Assembly (NCBI GenBank): GCA_944800085.1 | Contig: CALYLO010000015.1 | Span: forward strand, 62,001 to 126,000 | Source: Paenibacillus melissococcoides | GTDB taxonomy: Bacteria > Bacillota > Bacilli > Paenibacillales > Paenibacillaceae | Length of the DNA: 64,000 bases | Reading direction: 5' to 3' | Part shown: one piece after another, positions 17,232-25,101 of the stretch | Numbering within the stretch: position 1 is the first letter of the stretch | How the letters are laid out: each line of letters starts with the position of its first letter | Translations under genes and position numbers: made by a program | Notes under the pieces: generated by a model | Told to the model about the DNA's origin: nothing | Database searches by the model: none | The model's input: only the letters and a program-made list of their open reading frames with translations

Positions 17232-18341
17232 GTGATTGAATTGCAACGCATCGTAATGAAAATCGGAAGCAGTTCCCTTACGTCGGACAATGGCGGCCTC
17301 GCTCGCGATCGGGTCTCCTTCTACGTCCAAGAGATTACCGCCTTGCGCCAACGCGGCGCCCAGGTGGTGCTGGTCACCTCCGGAGCGGTGGCGGCCGGCT
17401 TCCGGCATATCGGCTACCGGGAGCGGCCCAAGCAGCTTCATGAGAAGCAGGCGGCGGCCGCGGTCGGGCAAGCTCTGCTGATGCAGGCGTACCAGGAGCA
17501 GCTGCAGATGCATGGAGTGCCTGCGGCCCAAATTTTGCTCACCCGTTCCGACTTCGCGAACCGCCGGCGGGGACATAATGCGTATATGACGCTGCAGGAA
17601 TTGCTGGCCCGGGACGTTGTCCCGATTATTAATGAAAATGATACCGTCTCGGTCGAGGAACTGAAGTTCGGCGATAACGACACGCTCTCTGCGCTCGTCG
17701 CCAATCTGGTTCACGCGGACCGGCTCATCATCGTCACTGATACGGACGGCTTGTATACCGCCGATCCGAGGACGAATCCCGGGGCGACCCGCTTCGACCG
17801 CGTCGAGGAGATTAACGAGGATCTGTACGCGTATGCGGGAGGGGCCGGCTCCTCCGTAGGCACGGGCGGCATGCGCTCCAAGCTGGACGCGGCGCGCATC
17901 GCCATGCGCGGGGGCGTACCCGCCTTCGTCGGCAAGGTCAATGAACCGGGCGATCTTCTGCACGCGGTGGACGGCGACGGAAAGGGAACCTATTTCGACA
18001 CCCATTTTCACGCGCTGCCGATGAAGAAGCAGTGGCTCGGCTTCCATTCGACGGCGCATGGGCGCATCGGCGTCGATGCCGGTGCGGAGGATGCGCTGCT
18101 GGCCAAAGGCTCCAGCCTGCTGCCCGCCGGCGTCCGATCGATCGAGGGCGAATTCCATTCCGGCGACGTGGTCGAAGTCATCGGGCCCGATGAGCGGCTT
18201 ATCGGCAGAGGCATCGTCAATTACGATTCCGATCAGCTCCGCACGGCGGCCGGCTGGTCGAGCGACGAAGTGATGAAGCGGATGGAAGTGCACCGGATCG
18301 AAGTCATTCACCGCGACGAATGGGTTACGTTGCGTTCCTGA
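17232..18341 (+). CDS. proB: Glutamate 5-kinase
   Basis: ProB phosphorylates glutamate to gamma-glutamyl phosphate, the first committed step of proline synthesis. The 369-residue frame begins at GTG 17232; TTG 17241, behind GGAAGTG, and ATG 17256 are alternatives, because homologues begin close to Q-R-I-V-x-K-I-G-S-S-S-L-T. The amino-acid-kinase domain (about 1-250) contains V-T-S-G-A-V-A-A-G, N-E-N-D-T-V-S and T-D-T-D-G-L-Y-T-A-D-P. A C-terminal PUA domain (about 275-360) is present, as in most bacterial ProB. It is the first gene after the proline T-box leader, so expression should rise when charged tRNA-Pro is short. Confidence 0.95.
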   Translation: MIELQRIVMKIGSSSLTSDNGGLARDRVSFYVQEITALRQRGAQVVLVTSGAVAAGFRHIGYRERPKQLHEKQAAAAVGQALLMQAYQEQLQMHGVPAAQILLTRSDFANRRRGHNAYMTLQELLARDVVPIINENDTVSVEELKFGDNDTLSALVANLVHADRLIIVTDTDGLYTADPRTNPGATRFDRVEEINEDLYAYAGGAGSSVGTGGMRSKLDAARIAMRGGVPAFVGKVNEPGDLLHAVDGDGKGTYFDTHFHALPMKKQWLGFHSTAHGRIGVDAGAEDALLAKGSSLLPAGVRSIEGEFHSGDVVEVIGPDERLIGRGIVNYDSDQLRTAAGWSSDEVMKRMEVHRIEVIHRDEWVTLRS

Positions 18342-18379
18342 TGTTTCGGCAAAACAGATTTTGATAAGGAGGAATTACG

Positions 18380-19627
18380 ATGAGTGAAGTGCGTAACAAA
18401 GCCAGTCTGGCGAAGCAAGCGGCCCAGATCATGAACCGGCTGACGACGGAGGAAAAAAATGCAGCGCTGCTGCAAATGGCGGATAAGCTGCGGGAGAATG
18501 AACGCTCCATTATCGAAGCCAATGCGAAGGACTTGGAGAACGGCCGGCAGCAAGGCACCTCCCCTTCCCTCCTTGATCGGTTGGCGCTGAACAGCGCGCG
18601 GATCGAAGCGATGGCGGAAGGTCTGCGCCAGATTGCCGCGTTGCCCGATCCGGTGGGCGACGTGCTGGAGACGTTCACCCGTCCGAATGGCCTTCGGGTC
18701 GAGAAGCTCCGGGTCCCGCTCGGCGTCATCGGCATGATCTATGAAGCTCGGCCGAACGTGACCGTCGACGCGGCCGGCCTCTGTCTGAAGACCGGGAATG
18801 CGGTCGTCCTGCGGGGCGGCTCGGCCGCGATGGAATCGAACAAGCGCATCGTCGCCGTGCTGCACGAGGCGCTGGCCGGGACGGCGCTGCCGGCGGATGC
18901 GCTGCAATTGATCGAAAATCCGGACCGCTCCTCGGTCGATGAGATGCTGAAGCTGAACGGGCTGCTCGACGTCGTCATCCCGCGCGGGGGCGCTTCGCTG
19001 ATTCGGAATGTCGTGCAAAATGCCACCGTACCGGTGATCGAGACGGGTGCCGGCATCTGCCATACGTACATCGATGAATCGGCCCGTCCAGAGATGGCGG
19101 AAGCGATCGCCGTCAATGCGAAGGCTCAGCGTCCATCGGTCTGCAACGCCATGGAGACGCTGCTCGTGCATCAGGCGTATGCGGAGCGGCATCTGCGTCC
19201 GCTGCTGGACCAGATGCGCGCCCGGGATGTCGAGCTCCGCGGCTGCGAGCAGACGCGGGTCCTTGATCCATCGGTGGCGTCAGCCGCCGAAGCGGACTAT
19301 GCGACCGAATACAACGATTACATCCTCAATGTGCGCATCGTTGATTCGCTCGATGCCGCGCTGGAGCATATTGCCCGTTACGGCACAATGCATTCGGAGT
19401 GCATTGTCACCGAAAATGCGCGGCATGCCGAACGCTTCCTGCAGGAGGTTGACGCCGCGGCGGTCTATCACAACGCGTCGACCCGCTTCACCGACGGATT
19501 CGAATTCGGCTTCGGCGCCGAGATCGGCATTAGCACCCAGAAGCTGCATGCCCGCGGCCCGATGGGATTGCCCGCTCTCACCTCGAGCAAGTACCGAATC
19601 TACGGAACAGGACAAATTCGTTCTTAA
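18380..19627 (+). CDS. proA: Glutamate-5-semialdehyde dehydrogenase
   Basis: ProA (415 residues) reduces gamma-glutamyl phosphate to glutamate semialdehyde with NADPH. ATG 18380 has a strong AAGGAGG site. The aldehyde-dehydrogenase fold is intact: the N-terminal helix K-A-S-L-A-K-Q-A-A, P-L-G-V-I-G-M-I-Y-E-A-R-P-N-V-T, and the catalytic Cys in Q-R-P-S-V-C-N-A-M-E-T-L. The typical C-terminus (M-G-L-P-A-L-T-S-S-K-Y) closes it. It lies 38 bases after proB and ProB and ProA normally pass the unstable acyl-phosphate between them. Confidence 0.96.
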   Translation: MSEVRNKASLAKQAAQIMNRLTTEEKNAALLQMADKLRENERSIIEANAKDLENGRQQGTSPSLLDRLALNSARIEAMAEGLRQIAALPDPVGDVLETFTRPNGLRVEKLRVPLGVIGMIYEARPNVTVDAAGLCLKTGNAVVLRGGSAAMESNKRIVAVLHEALAGTALPADALQLIENPDRSSVDEMLKLNGLLDVVIPRGGASLIRNVVQNATVPVIETGAGICHTYIDESARPEMAEAIAVNAKAQRPSVCNAMETLLVHQAYAERHLRPLLDQMRARDVELRGCEQTRVLDPSVASAAEADYATEYNDYILNVRIVDSLDAALEHIARYGTMHSECIVTENARHAERFLQEVDAAAVYHNASTRFTDGFEFGFGAEIGISTQKLHARGPMGLPALTSSKYRIYGTGQIRS

Positions 19628-19671
19628 AATAGAGAATCTTTGCGAATCGATATGGATAGGAAGAGAGAGGA

Positions 19672-20553
19672 ATGATACTGATGGAAAATCGACATGCACC
19701 TATAACCGACTCGTTCCGCTCGCTTCGCATCGGCATTTACGGAGCCGGTTCTATGGCGGAAGCGATTATTCGCGGCCTGACGGATAAGCGGCTGACCGCG
19801 CCGGACCGGATCGCGGTCGTGAATCGGAGCAATACTGAGCGGCTGGAGGAACTGCAGCGGCGCTACGGCGTCACTGCCGATAACTCCCCGCAGGGCAAAG
19901 CGCGGCTGCTGCAGGCGGCCGATATCGTTCTGCTCGCCGTCAAGCCGAAAGATGCGGCGGGCGCGCTCGCCGAGCTGAAGACCTGCCTGCGGCCGGGCGC
20001 GCTCCTGCTCTCCGTCGTCGCCGGGCTCTCGATCGCCACGATGCAGCGCCTCGCAGGCCCGGTTCCCGTCGTGCGCACGATGCCGAATACATCCAGCTCG
20101 ATCGGGCTCGGCGCCACCGGCGTCTGCTGGTCGGACGAGACGTCCGCGAACCAGCAGGAAGCCGCGCTCCATCTGCTTCAGGCCGTAGGCTATGCAACCG
20201 TGGTGGCCGAGCATGAAATGAATATTATTACCGGACTATCCGGAAGCGGACCGGCATATGTATACTATTTGATGGAAGCGATGATCGCGGCGGGCGTCGA
20301 CGGCGGGCTCTCCGCGGAACAAGCCCGCGAGTTGACCGTGCAGACCATACGGGGGGCGGCCGAGATGGTCCGCCTGACCGGAGAAGATCCGGCCGAGCTT
20401 CGGCGCAAGGTGACCTCTCCCGGGGGGACGACCGCAGCCGCGATCGAGACGCTGGAGAAGCACCAATTCCAGCAGGCGCTTCGTTCCGCCATACACCGCG
20501 CGGAAGCCCGCGCGCAAGAGATGGGAGAACAGATTGGGAGGGAGACATATTGA
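19672..20553 (+). CDS. proC: Pyrroline-5-carboxylate reductase
   Basis: ProC (293 residues) reduces pyrroline-5-carboxylate to proline. The Rossmann motif I-G-I-Y-G-A-G-S-M-A-E-A-I-I lies near residue 20, preceded by a short extension; ATG 19681 is an alternative start. The C-terminal signature G-L-S-G-S-G-P-A-Y-V-Y and P-G-G-T-T-A-A-A-I are present. It completes the proline pathway within the T-box-led operon. Its TGA stop overlaps the TTG start of mtnW (TTGA, 20550-20553), an unusual direct coupling of proline synthesis to a methionine-salvage gene. Confidence 0.95.
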   Translation: MILMENRHAPITDSFRSLRIGIYGAGSMAEAIIRGLTDKRLTAPDRIAVVNRSNTERLEELQRRYGVTADNSPQGKARLLQAADIVLLAVKPKDAAGALAELKTCLRPGALLLSVVAGLSIATMQRLAGPVPVVRTMPNTSSSIGLGATGVCWSDETSANQQEAALHLLQAVGYATVVAEHEMNIITGLSGSGPAYVYYLMEAMIAAGVDGGLSAEQARELTVQTIRGAAEMVRLTGEDPAELRRKVTSPGGTTAAAIETLEKHQFQQALRSAIHRAEARAQEMGEQIGRETY

Positions 20554-21767
20554 AAGCACATTGCACCGCCACGTATCGCATTTATGACGATCGGGCCGAC
20601 TTCGCCAGCAAGGCGGAAGGCATCGCCGTCGGCATGACGGTCGGCAGTTGGACCGAGCTGCCGGAAGCGCAAAAAGCGGATATGGCCAAGCATCTGGGAC
20701 AAGTCCTCTCCGTCGTGCCTGTCGAATCCGACATCCCGGGCGAGCGGTATGCGGATATTACGATCGCCTATCCCGACGTCAACTACAGCCGGGATCTGCC
20801 GGCGCTGCTCGTGACGATGTTCGGGAAGCTGTCCATGGATGGACGCATCAGGCTGATGGACATCGAATGGTCCGATGCGTTCAAGCAGGCGTTCCCCGGA
20901 CCGAAGTTCGGCCTCGACGGGGTGCGGAAGCTGGTCGATGTGCATGATCGGCCCCTGCTGATGAGCATTTTCAAATCCGTCATCGGCTATGATCTGCCGG
21001 CTCTTGCCGAACAATTCCGGCAGCAAGCTTTGGGCGGAGTCAATATCATTAAAGACGACGAAATCTTGTTCGAAAATCCGCTCACGCCAATCGAACGCAG
21101 GGTAAAGGCCTGCATCGAGACGGCCGATGCCGTCAGCCAGCAGACCGGGCGAAAGCTTCTGTATGCGGTCAATCTGACAGGCCCGACGTTCAAGCTTCGC
21201 GATCAGGCGCTGCGCGCGATCGAGGCCGGAGCCAACGCCTTCCTGTTCAATGCGCTTGCCTATGGCTTCGATGTGCTGCACGCGCTCAGCTCGGATCCGG
21301 ATATATCCGTGCCGATCGCGGCGCATCCGGCGATGGCGGGCAGCATGTATCCGTCGCCGTATCACGGCATCGCGGCCCAACTCCTGCTCGGCAAGCTGAT
21401 GCGGCTCGCCGGAGCGGATCTGGTGCTGTTCCCGTCACCATACGGCTCCGTTACGATGCCGGCCGAGGATACTTTCGCCATCCGCGATGCGCTCACCCGG
21501 CAGGATATGGCGCTGCAGCGCAGCTTCCCGGTGCCGTCCGCCGGCATCCATCCAGGTATCGTGCCGCTTATCATTCGCGACTTCTGCATCGATGTCATTG
21601 TCAATGCGGGCGGGGGCATCCATGGGCATCCGCTCGGGACCGCTGCCGGAGGGCGCGCATTCGTGCAGGCTATTGACGCCGTCATGCAGGGCAAGACCCT
21701 GGAAAGCTGCGCGGCTGATCAAGAAGAACTGCGGGCCGCGATTCAAGCTTGGGGGGTGAAGCAGTGA
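20550..21767 (+). CDS. mtnW: 2,3-diketo-5-methylthiopentyl-1-phosphate enolase (RuBisCO-like)
   Basis: MtnW (405 residues) is a form IV RuBisCO-like protein that enolises 2,3-diketo-5-methylthiopentyl-1-phosphate in the methionine salvage pathway. The RuBisCO large-chain fold is recognisable, with the metal-site segment G-V-N-I-I-K-D-D-E (carbamylatable Lys, then Asp and Glu) and P-A-G-G-x-H-type loops near the C-terminus (N-A-G-G-G-I-H-G-H-P). The start is TTG 20550 behind GGGAGGGAGA, overlapping the proC stop. It ends by overlapping mtnX. Length and order (W-X-B) match the B. subtilis mtn cluster. Confidence 0.93.
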   Translation: MKAHCTATYRIYDDRADFASKAEGIAVGMTVGSWTELPEAQKADMAKHLGQVLSVVPVESDIPGERYADITIAYPDVNYSRDLPALLVTMFGKLSMDGRIRLMDIEWSDAFKQAFPGPKFGLDGVRKLVDVHDRPLLMSIFKSVIGYDLPALAEQFRQQALGGVNIIKDDEILFENPLTPIERRVKACIETADAVSQQTGRKLLYAVNLTGPTFKLRDQALRAIEAGANAFLFNALAYGFDVLHALSSDPDISVPIAAHPAMAGSMYPSPYHGIAAQLLLGKLMRLAGADLVLFPSPYGSVTMPAEDTFAIRDALTRQDMALQRSFPVPSAGIHPGIVPLIIRDFCIDVIVNAGGGIHGHPLGTAAGGRAFVQAIDAVMQGKTLESCAADQEELRAAIQAWGVKQ

Positions 21768-22429
21768 GCGAAAGCCAACGACGGATCATTTTCTGCGATT
21801 TCGACGGTACGATTACCGTGAACGACAATATTATCGCCATTATCCGCCACTTCAACCCGCCGGGCTGGGAACCGATTGTCCAAGACGTGCTGGAGGAACG
21901 CATTTCCATCTCGGAAGGCGTCGGGCAAATGTTCGCTCTGCTGCCATCGTCGATGCGGGATGATGTCATCCGATTCGCGCTCGGACAAGCCGTGATTCGG
22001 CCGGGATTCGAGGAATTCGTCCGCTACTGCTACGACAGCGATATCGAACTGTACGTCACGAGCGGCGGCATCGACTTCTTCGTCTATCCGCTGCTTGAGC
22101 CGTTCGGCATACCTTTCGATCATATTTACTGCAACGGCAGCGACTTCAGCGGAGAGTCCATTCGGATCACATGGCCACATCCTTGCCAGGAGCCGTGCCG
22201 GAACAAATGCGGCATGTGCAAGGCGACCATTGTGCGCCGCTTTCCGCAGGAACGATATGAGCGGATCGTTATCGGGGACAGCGTGACGGACTTCGCGGCA
22301 GCGAAGCTGGTCGAGTTCGTCTACGCGCGGGCCCAGCTTATCAGTAAATGCGAAGAGCTGCATCTTCCTTATGCGCCGTTCGAGACGTTTTATGATGTTA
22401 TCGAGCATCTGGGAGGTTCGGCTTCATGA
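21764..22429 (+). CDS. mtnX: 2-hydroxy-3-keto-5-methylthiopentenyl-1-phosphate phosphatase
   Basis: MtnX (221 residues) is a HAD-superfamily phosphatase acting after MtnW in methionine salvage. GTG 21764 overlaps the mtnW stop (GTGA) and sits behind GGGGGTGA, so it is preferred to the in-frame upstream start. HAD motifs: D-F-D-G-T-I-T (nucleophile Asp and acid/base Asp), T-S-G-G-I-D-F-F, and V-I-G-D-S-V-T-D-F-A-A-A. Four cysteines cluster at C-Q-E-P-C-R-N-K-C-G-M-C, as seen in other MtnX proteins. It ends with an ATGA overlap into mtnB. Confidence 0.93.
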   Translation: MSESQRRIIFCDFDGTITVNDNIIAIIRHFNPPGWEPIVQDVLEERISISEGVGQMFALLPSSMRDDVIRFALGQAVIRPGFEEFVRYCYDSDIELYVTSGGIDFFVYPLLEPFGIPFDHIYCNGSDFSGESIRITWPHPCQEPCRNKCGMCKATIVRRFPQERYERIVIGDSVTDFAAAKLVEFVYARAQLISKCEELHLPYAPFETFYDVIEHLGGSAS

Positions 22430-23065
22430 TAGACATCCGGTTAACTATGGAGGAAAAGCAGCACGCCCTTGCCGAGCTGCGCAGCATCAAGGAACAATTC
22501 GCAGCGCGTCATTGGTTCCCCGGGACGAGCGGCAATCTGTCCGTCCCTACAGGGGATATCCAGGAGGGGCGTTTTCAATTCGCGATTACGGCCAGCGGCA
22601 AGGACAAGTCCGTACATACGCCAGAGGACTTCCTGTTCGTGGATGAAGCCGGACAGCCCTGTGAGACGACCCGGCTGCGCCCAAGCGCGGAGACGCTCAT
22701 CCATTGCGAGATTTACCGGTTAACCGGGGCAGGCGCCATTTTTCACATTCATACGGTATTCAACAATATCGTGTCCGAGATCTATGGGATGAAGTATTTC
22801 CGTCCAAGGCGTGGAGCTTATCAAAGCGTTCAACATCTGGGAGGAAAATGCGCGGATCGACATCCCGGTCGTTCCGAACTACGCTCATATTCCGAGCATC
22901 GTTCCCTTCATTACGGCCAAGCTCAATCCGGCCATCCCGGGCATCGTGCTGCGCAACCACGGCATATACGCCTGGGGAGCCAACTGCTTCGAGGCGAAGC
23001 GCCATCTCGAGGCGTTCGAGTTTCTGTTCGAGCATGTCTATCGAATGAAAGCATTGGGATTATAG
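22426..23065 (+). pseudogene. mtnB: Methylthioribulose-1-phosphate dehydratase gene with a frameshift
   Basis: MtnB is the zinc-dependent class II aldolase-fold dehydratase that forms the substrate of MtnW. The first part (22426 to about 22795) carries F-P-G-T-S-G-N-L-S, T-A-S-G-K-D-K-S and the zinc motif H-I-H-T. The remainder (from about 22800: V-Q-G-V-E-L-I-K-A-F-N...L-R-N-H-G-I-Y-A-W-G, third zinc His) is in another frame. Removing one T from the TTT at 22797-22799 restores a continuous product of about 212 residues (K-Y-S-V-Q-G-V-E-L). Either this is a real +1 lesion, which would break the salvage pathway, or a base-call error. Translation is coupled to mtnX by ATGA. Confidence 0.85.
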
Positions 23066-23090
23066 GGCTTCACCTGCGATCGCTTTGCAA

Positions 23091-23118
23091 GACCGTTCTT
23101 CAAAGCGGTCGTATTTTT
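23091..23118 (+). terminator. Possible terminator after mtnB
   Basis: GACCG (23091-23095) and CGGTC (23106-23110) form a short stem followed by GTATTTTT, just after the mtnB stop codon. The stem is short, so support is moderate. Confidence 0.45.
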
Positions 23119-23190
23119 AACCGGATGCCGCTGCGGAGTATCTCCGCAATGCCGGTCACGCGGTGGTGGCCGCTTACGCGGTCCTTTGCT

Positions 23191-23462
23191 CCATTCTCCC
23201 CTTCCGTCAGGTCCATGAATGGAATCTTGCTCTTCTTTCAGTAGTCAGGAATCCGGGAAGAGCTTGTGGACTGCCTTATAGTCAATCTCCCCGTGCGTCA
23301 GGAAGTCGGGTGAGCTTGGACTGCCTTATAGACAAATCTCCCCGCCGTTAGGAAGCTGAATGAGCTTGGCCTGTATTATAACCAATCTCCTCGCCGTTAC
23401 GTAGCTGAATAAGCTTGACCTACCTTATAACCATTCTCCCCGTCGGTAAGGGAAGGTGGGTG
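23191..23462 (+). repeat. About 50-base degenerate tandem repeats
   Basis: Four imperfect copies begin with AGCTTG at 23261, 23313, 23363 and 23412 (periods 52, 50, 49), each containing a version of CCTTATAACCAATCTCCCCG and ending near a G-rich stretch; a fifth partial copy starts near 23191. Some unit junctions form a small palindrome (AAGCT-GAATG-AGCTT, 23353-23367). No protein is encoded. Related sequence also occurs near 23598 (reverse strand), 47347, 47445 and 49619 (reverse strand), so this is a dispersed family. Confidence 0.75.
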
Positions 23463-23630
23463 AGCGATAGCGTATCCGTGTTACAGGACGTTCTCTTTTG
23501 TGAATCGCTAGTTTTGTGGAGTACCGAAGTTGAAAGGCATCCCTGTATACTTGCCGCTTGGAATCGAGCCCCCTTGATCGATTGGGCACTGAGTCGAGGG
23601 GAGAGTATGCATAAGCGCCCTAACCCTGCG
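23463..23630. other. Non-coding part of repeat island
   Basis: No gene seen. The segment carries a reverse-strand relative of the adjacent repeat: GGGGAGAGTATGCATAAG at 23598-23615, whose complement resembles the CTTAT...TCTCCCC core of the tandem units. Confidence 0.5.
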
Positions 23631-23730
23631 TAACACTCCATAGCACTTCATAGCACTTCATAGCACTTCATAGCACTTTATAGCACTTTATAGCACTTTA
23701 TAACACTTTATAACACTTCAAAGCACTACA
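23631..23730 (+). repeat. Ten copies of a 10-base tandem repeat
   Basis: Ten consecutive 10-mers fit the consensus TAGCACTTYA. Six central copies are TAGCACTTCA (three) then TAGCACTTTA (three). Outer copies differ by one or two bases. The period is exactly 10, close to one helical turn, so the copies present the same DNA face. No gene overlaps it. Confidence 0.9.
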
Positions 23731-23839
23731 TAAAACTGGGCATATCACAGAAGGGCACGATACACGCACAGGGAGGAGGGAGCATAACCACCACACTCGA
23801 ATCTCGCGATTCGAACCCAGATTCGCGCCAATCGAGAGG

Positions 23840-24094
23840 ATGTCTTTTATTTTTTGCGGACGGCCGAGCAGCTTGTTCCCGGTACCCGGCCTGTCCGTTC
23901 CGATCGTCATTGCTGCCGGAGACAAGGAGCCGTACCGGCCGGAGCTGCAGTCGCTGTGTTTGCACCGCGACATCAAGCACTCTTCGCTCCTGACTGTGCG
24001 CGGCGGGCATCATATGCTGCCGGTGACCCATCCCGAAGCAGTCGCGGAAGCGCTCGCGCTATTGGAGAAGCGCATTGATATTCACCAGCGCTAG
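23840..24094 (+). pseudogene. C-terminal remnant of an alpha/beta hydrolase
   Basis: This 84-codon frame ends with about 65 residues that resemble the last part of an alpha/beta hydrolase: V-P-I-V-I-A-A-G-D-K-E-P (the acid-residue loop), then G-G-H-H-M-L-P-V-T-H-P-E-A-V-A-E-A-L, where the catalytic His is expected. The nucleophile half is absent, and repeats lie directly upstream. No ribosome site was seen for the ATG at 23840. It looks like a truncated gene left at the edge of the repeat island, between mtnB and dnaD. Confidence 0.6.
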
Positions 24095-24128
24095 TCCGAC
24101 ACTGCGGCTCCCCCACACATGAATACCC

Positions 24129-24168
24129 CCGGCGCAATGAGTCTTCCTGATTCGGGCCGGGGGTTCGA
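24129..24168. terminator. GC-rich hairpin between hydrolase remnant and dnaD
   Basis: CCCCCGGC pairs with GCCGGGGG around a loop of about 22 bases. It sits where transcripts of the plus-strand remnant and of dnaD would converge. There is no T-run, so terminator function is uncertain. Confidence 0.4.
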
Positions 24169-24196
24169 GTGGAGCTATTCTGGCAGCGGTTCATGG

Positions 24197-24898
24197 TCAA
24201 TTGTCGGAAGGGATGCGCACCTTCGCGCTCGAACGGAACCGCTGGGTATACGCCTTGGCGTCTTCGATCGTGTGGACGCGGTTGCGGCTCCATTCGAGCA
24301 ATATCCGATCGATGTAGCGGAAATACACTTTGCCGGCGAATACCGCTTCCTTCAGCGCCAGCAGTATCAGCTCTTCCGGGTAGCGGTCTTCGTCAATCCA
24401 GCCGGCGATCGTCTCGCACTCCATCGGGGAGAGGGGCCGTCCGAATTCCTTCTCGAATATATTGAACAGATTTGGCGGCTCCGCGTCCGACAGCGGGGCC
24501 GCCGCCCGGAGCCGCTGCCGTTCCGCCCGGATTTCCTCGGCGGCGGCCAAGGCGAGCTTTTCCCACAATCCGGTCAAATTGTACTGCTCGTACTGGACAT
24601 CCGTCGCTGGATCGATATTGTCGTCTATGCTCAAAAAACCTTCTTTCATCAGCTTCTGCAGCGATTTGATAACCGCATCAGGAGCTGCTCCCATTCGTTC
24701 CTGCAGTTCGTCGATTGTCGGGAACTCCTTCATCTCCTGCTGCTTGAAGCCGATGAGGTGAATGAGCAGCATCACATCCGAATCGCTCAACTTCCAATGC
24801 TTGTAATAACGCAGCAAATGATACGGCACGCTAATGCTGCCCGATTGCAGGCCTAGCGCCAACCCTTTGGCGAAGGTCCGGAATCCGTCTACACTCAC
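24197..24898 (-). CDS. dnaD: Primosomal protein DnaD
   Basis: DnaD (233 residues) remodels DNA and helps load the replicative helicase at oriC and in restart. GTG 24898 is preferred because AGAGGAGG lies a few bases upstream; an in-frame start further upstream lacks a site. The N-terminal winged-helix domain (about 10-115) includes L-I-H-L-I-G-F-K-Q-Q-E-M-K-E-F-P-T-I-D-E-L. The C-terminal DnaD/DnaB_2 domain (about 140-210) ends with the Y-F-R-Y-I-D-R-I-L-L-E-W motif that contributes to DNA binding. It follows asnS as in B. subtilis. The nth gene that follows dnaD there is absent here; repeats and a pseudogene are found instead. Confidence 0.92.
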   Translation of the reverse strand: MSVDGFRTFAKGLALGLQSGSISVPYHLLRYYKHWKLSDSDVMLLIHLIGFKQQEMKEFPTIDELQERMGAAPDAVIKSLQKLMKEGFLSIDDNIDPATDVQYEQYNLTGLWEKLALAAAEEIRAERQRLRAAAPLSDAEPPNLFNIFEKEFGRPLSPMECETIAGWIDEDRYPEELILLALKEAVFAGKVYFRYIDRILLEWSRNRVHTIEDAKAYTQRFRSSAKVRIPSDN

Positions 24899-25009
24899 CA
24901 AGGTACCTCCTCTTCCCAACATACTCTCCTTATTGTCGCACAAACGAACGCATTTGGTAAGGCTTACATTGATAATGTTTCCAAAAAATTCATGAACTTA
25001 TCTAAGAGT

Positions 25010-25038
25010 AATCCCGTATCACCGAAGCGATACGGGAT
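25010..25038. terminator. Hairpin between asnS and dnaD
   Basis: ATCCCGTATC pairs perfectly with GATACGGGAT around a short loop in the 200-base gap after asnS. No long T-run follows, so it may be a partial terminator. Confidence 0.45.
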
Positions 25039-25101
25039 CATGTGCTAGCTATCAGGCCGCGCATGCCGGCGCCGCAAGGCGCTGCGCATGCTTCAGGCCT
25101 T

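Noticed and set aside
16986..18311. Open minus-strand frame of 441 codons
   Set aside because: Antisense to the T-box leader and proB.
23631..23730. CRISPR array
   Set aside because: The units are 10 bases with no spacers and there are no cas genes.
24129..24180. tRNA-like GGGGGTTCGAG sequence
   Set aside because: No acceptor, D or anticodon arms around it; explained better by the hairpin.
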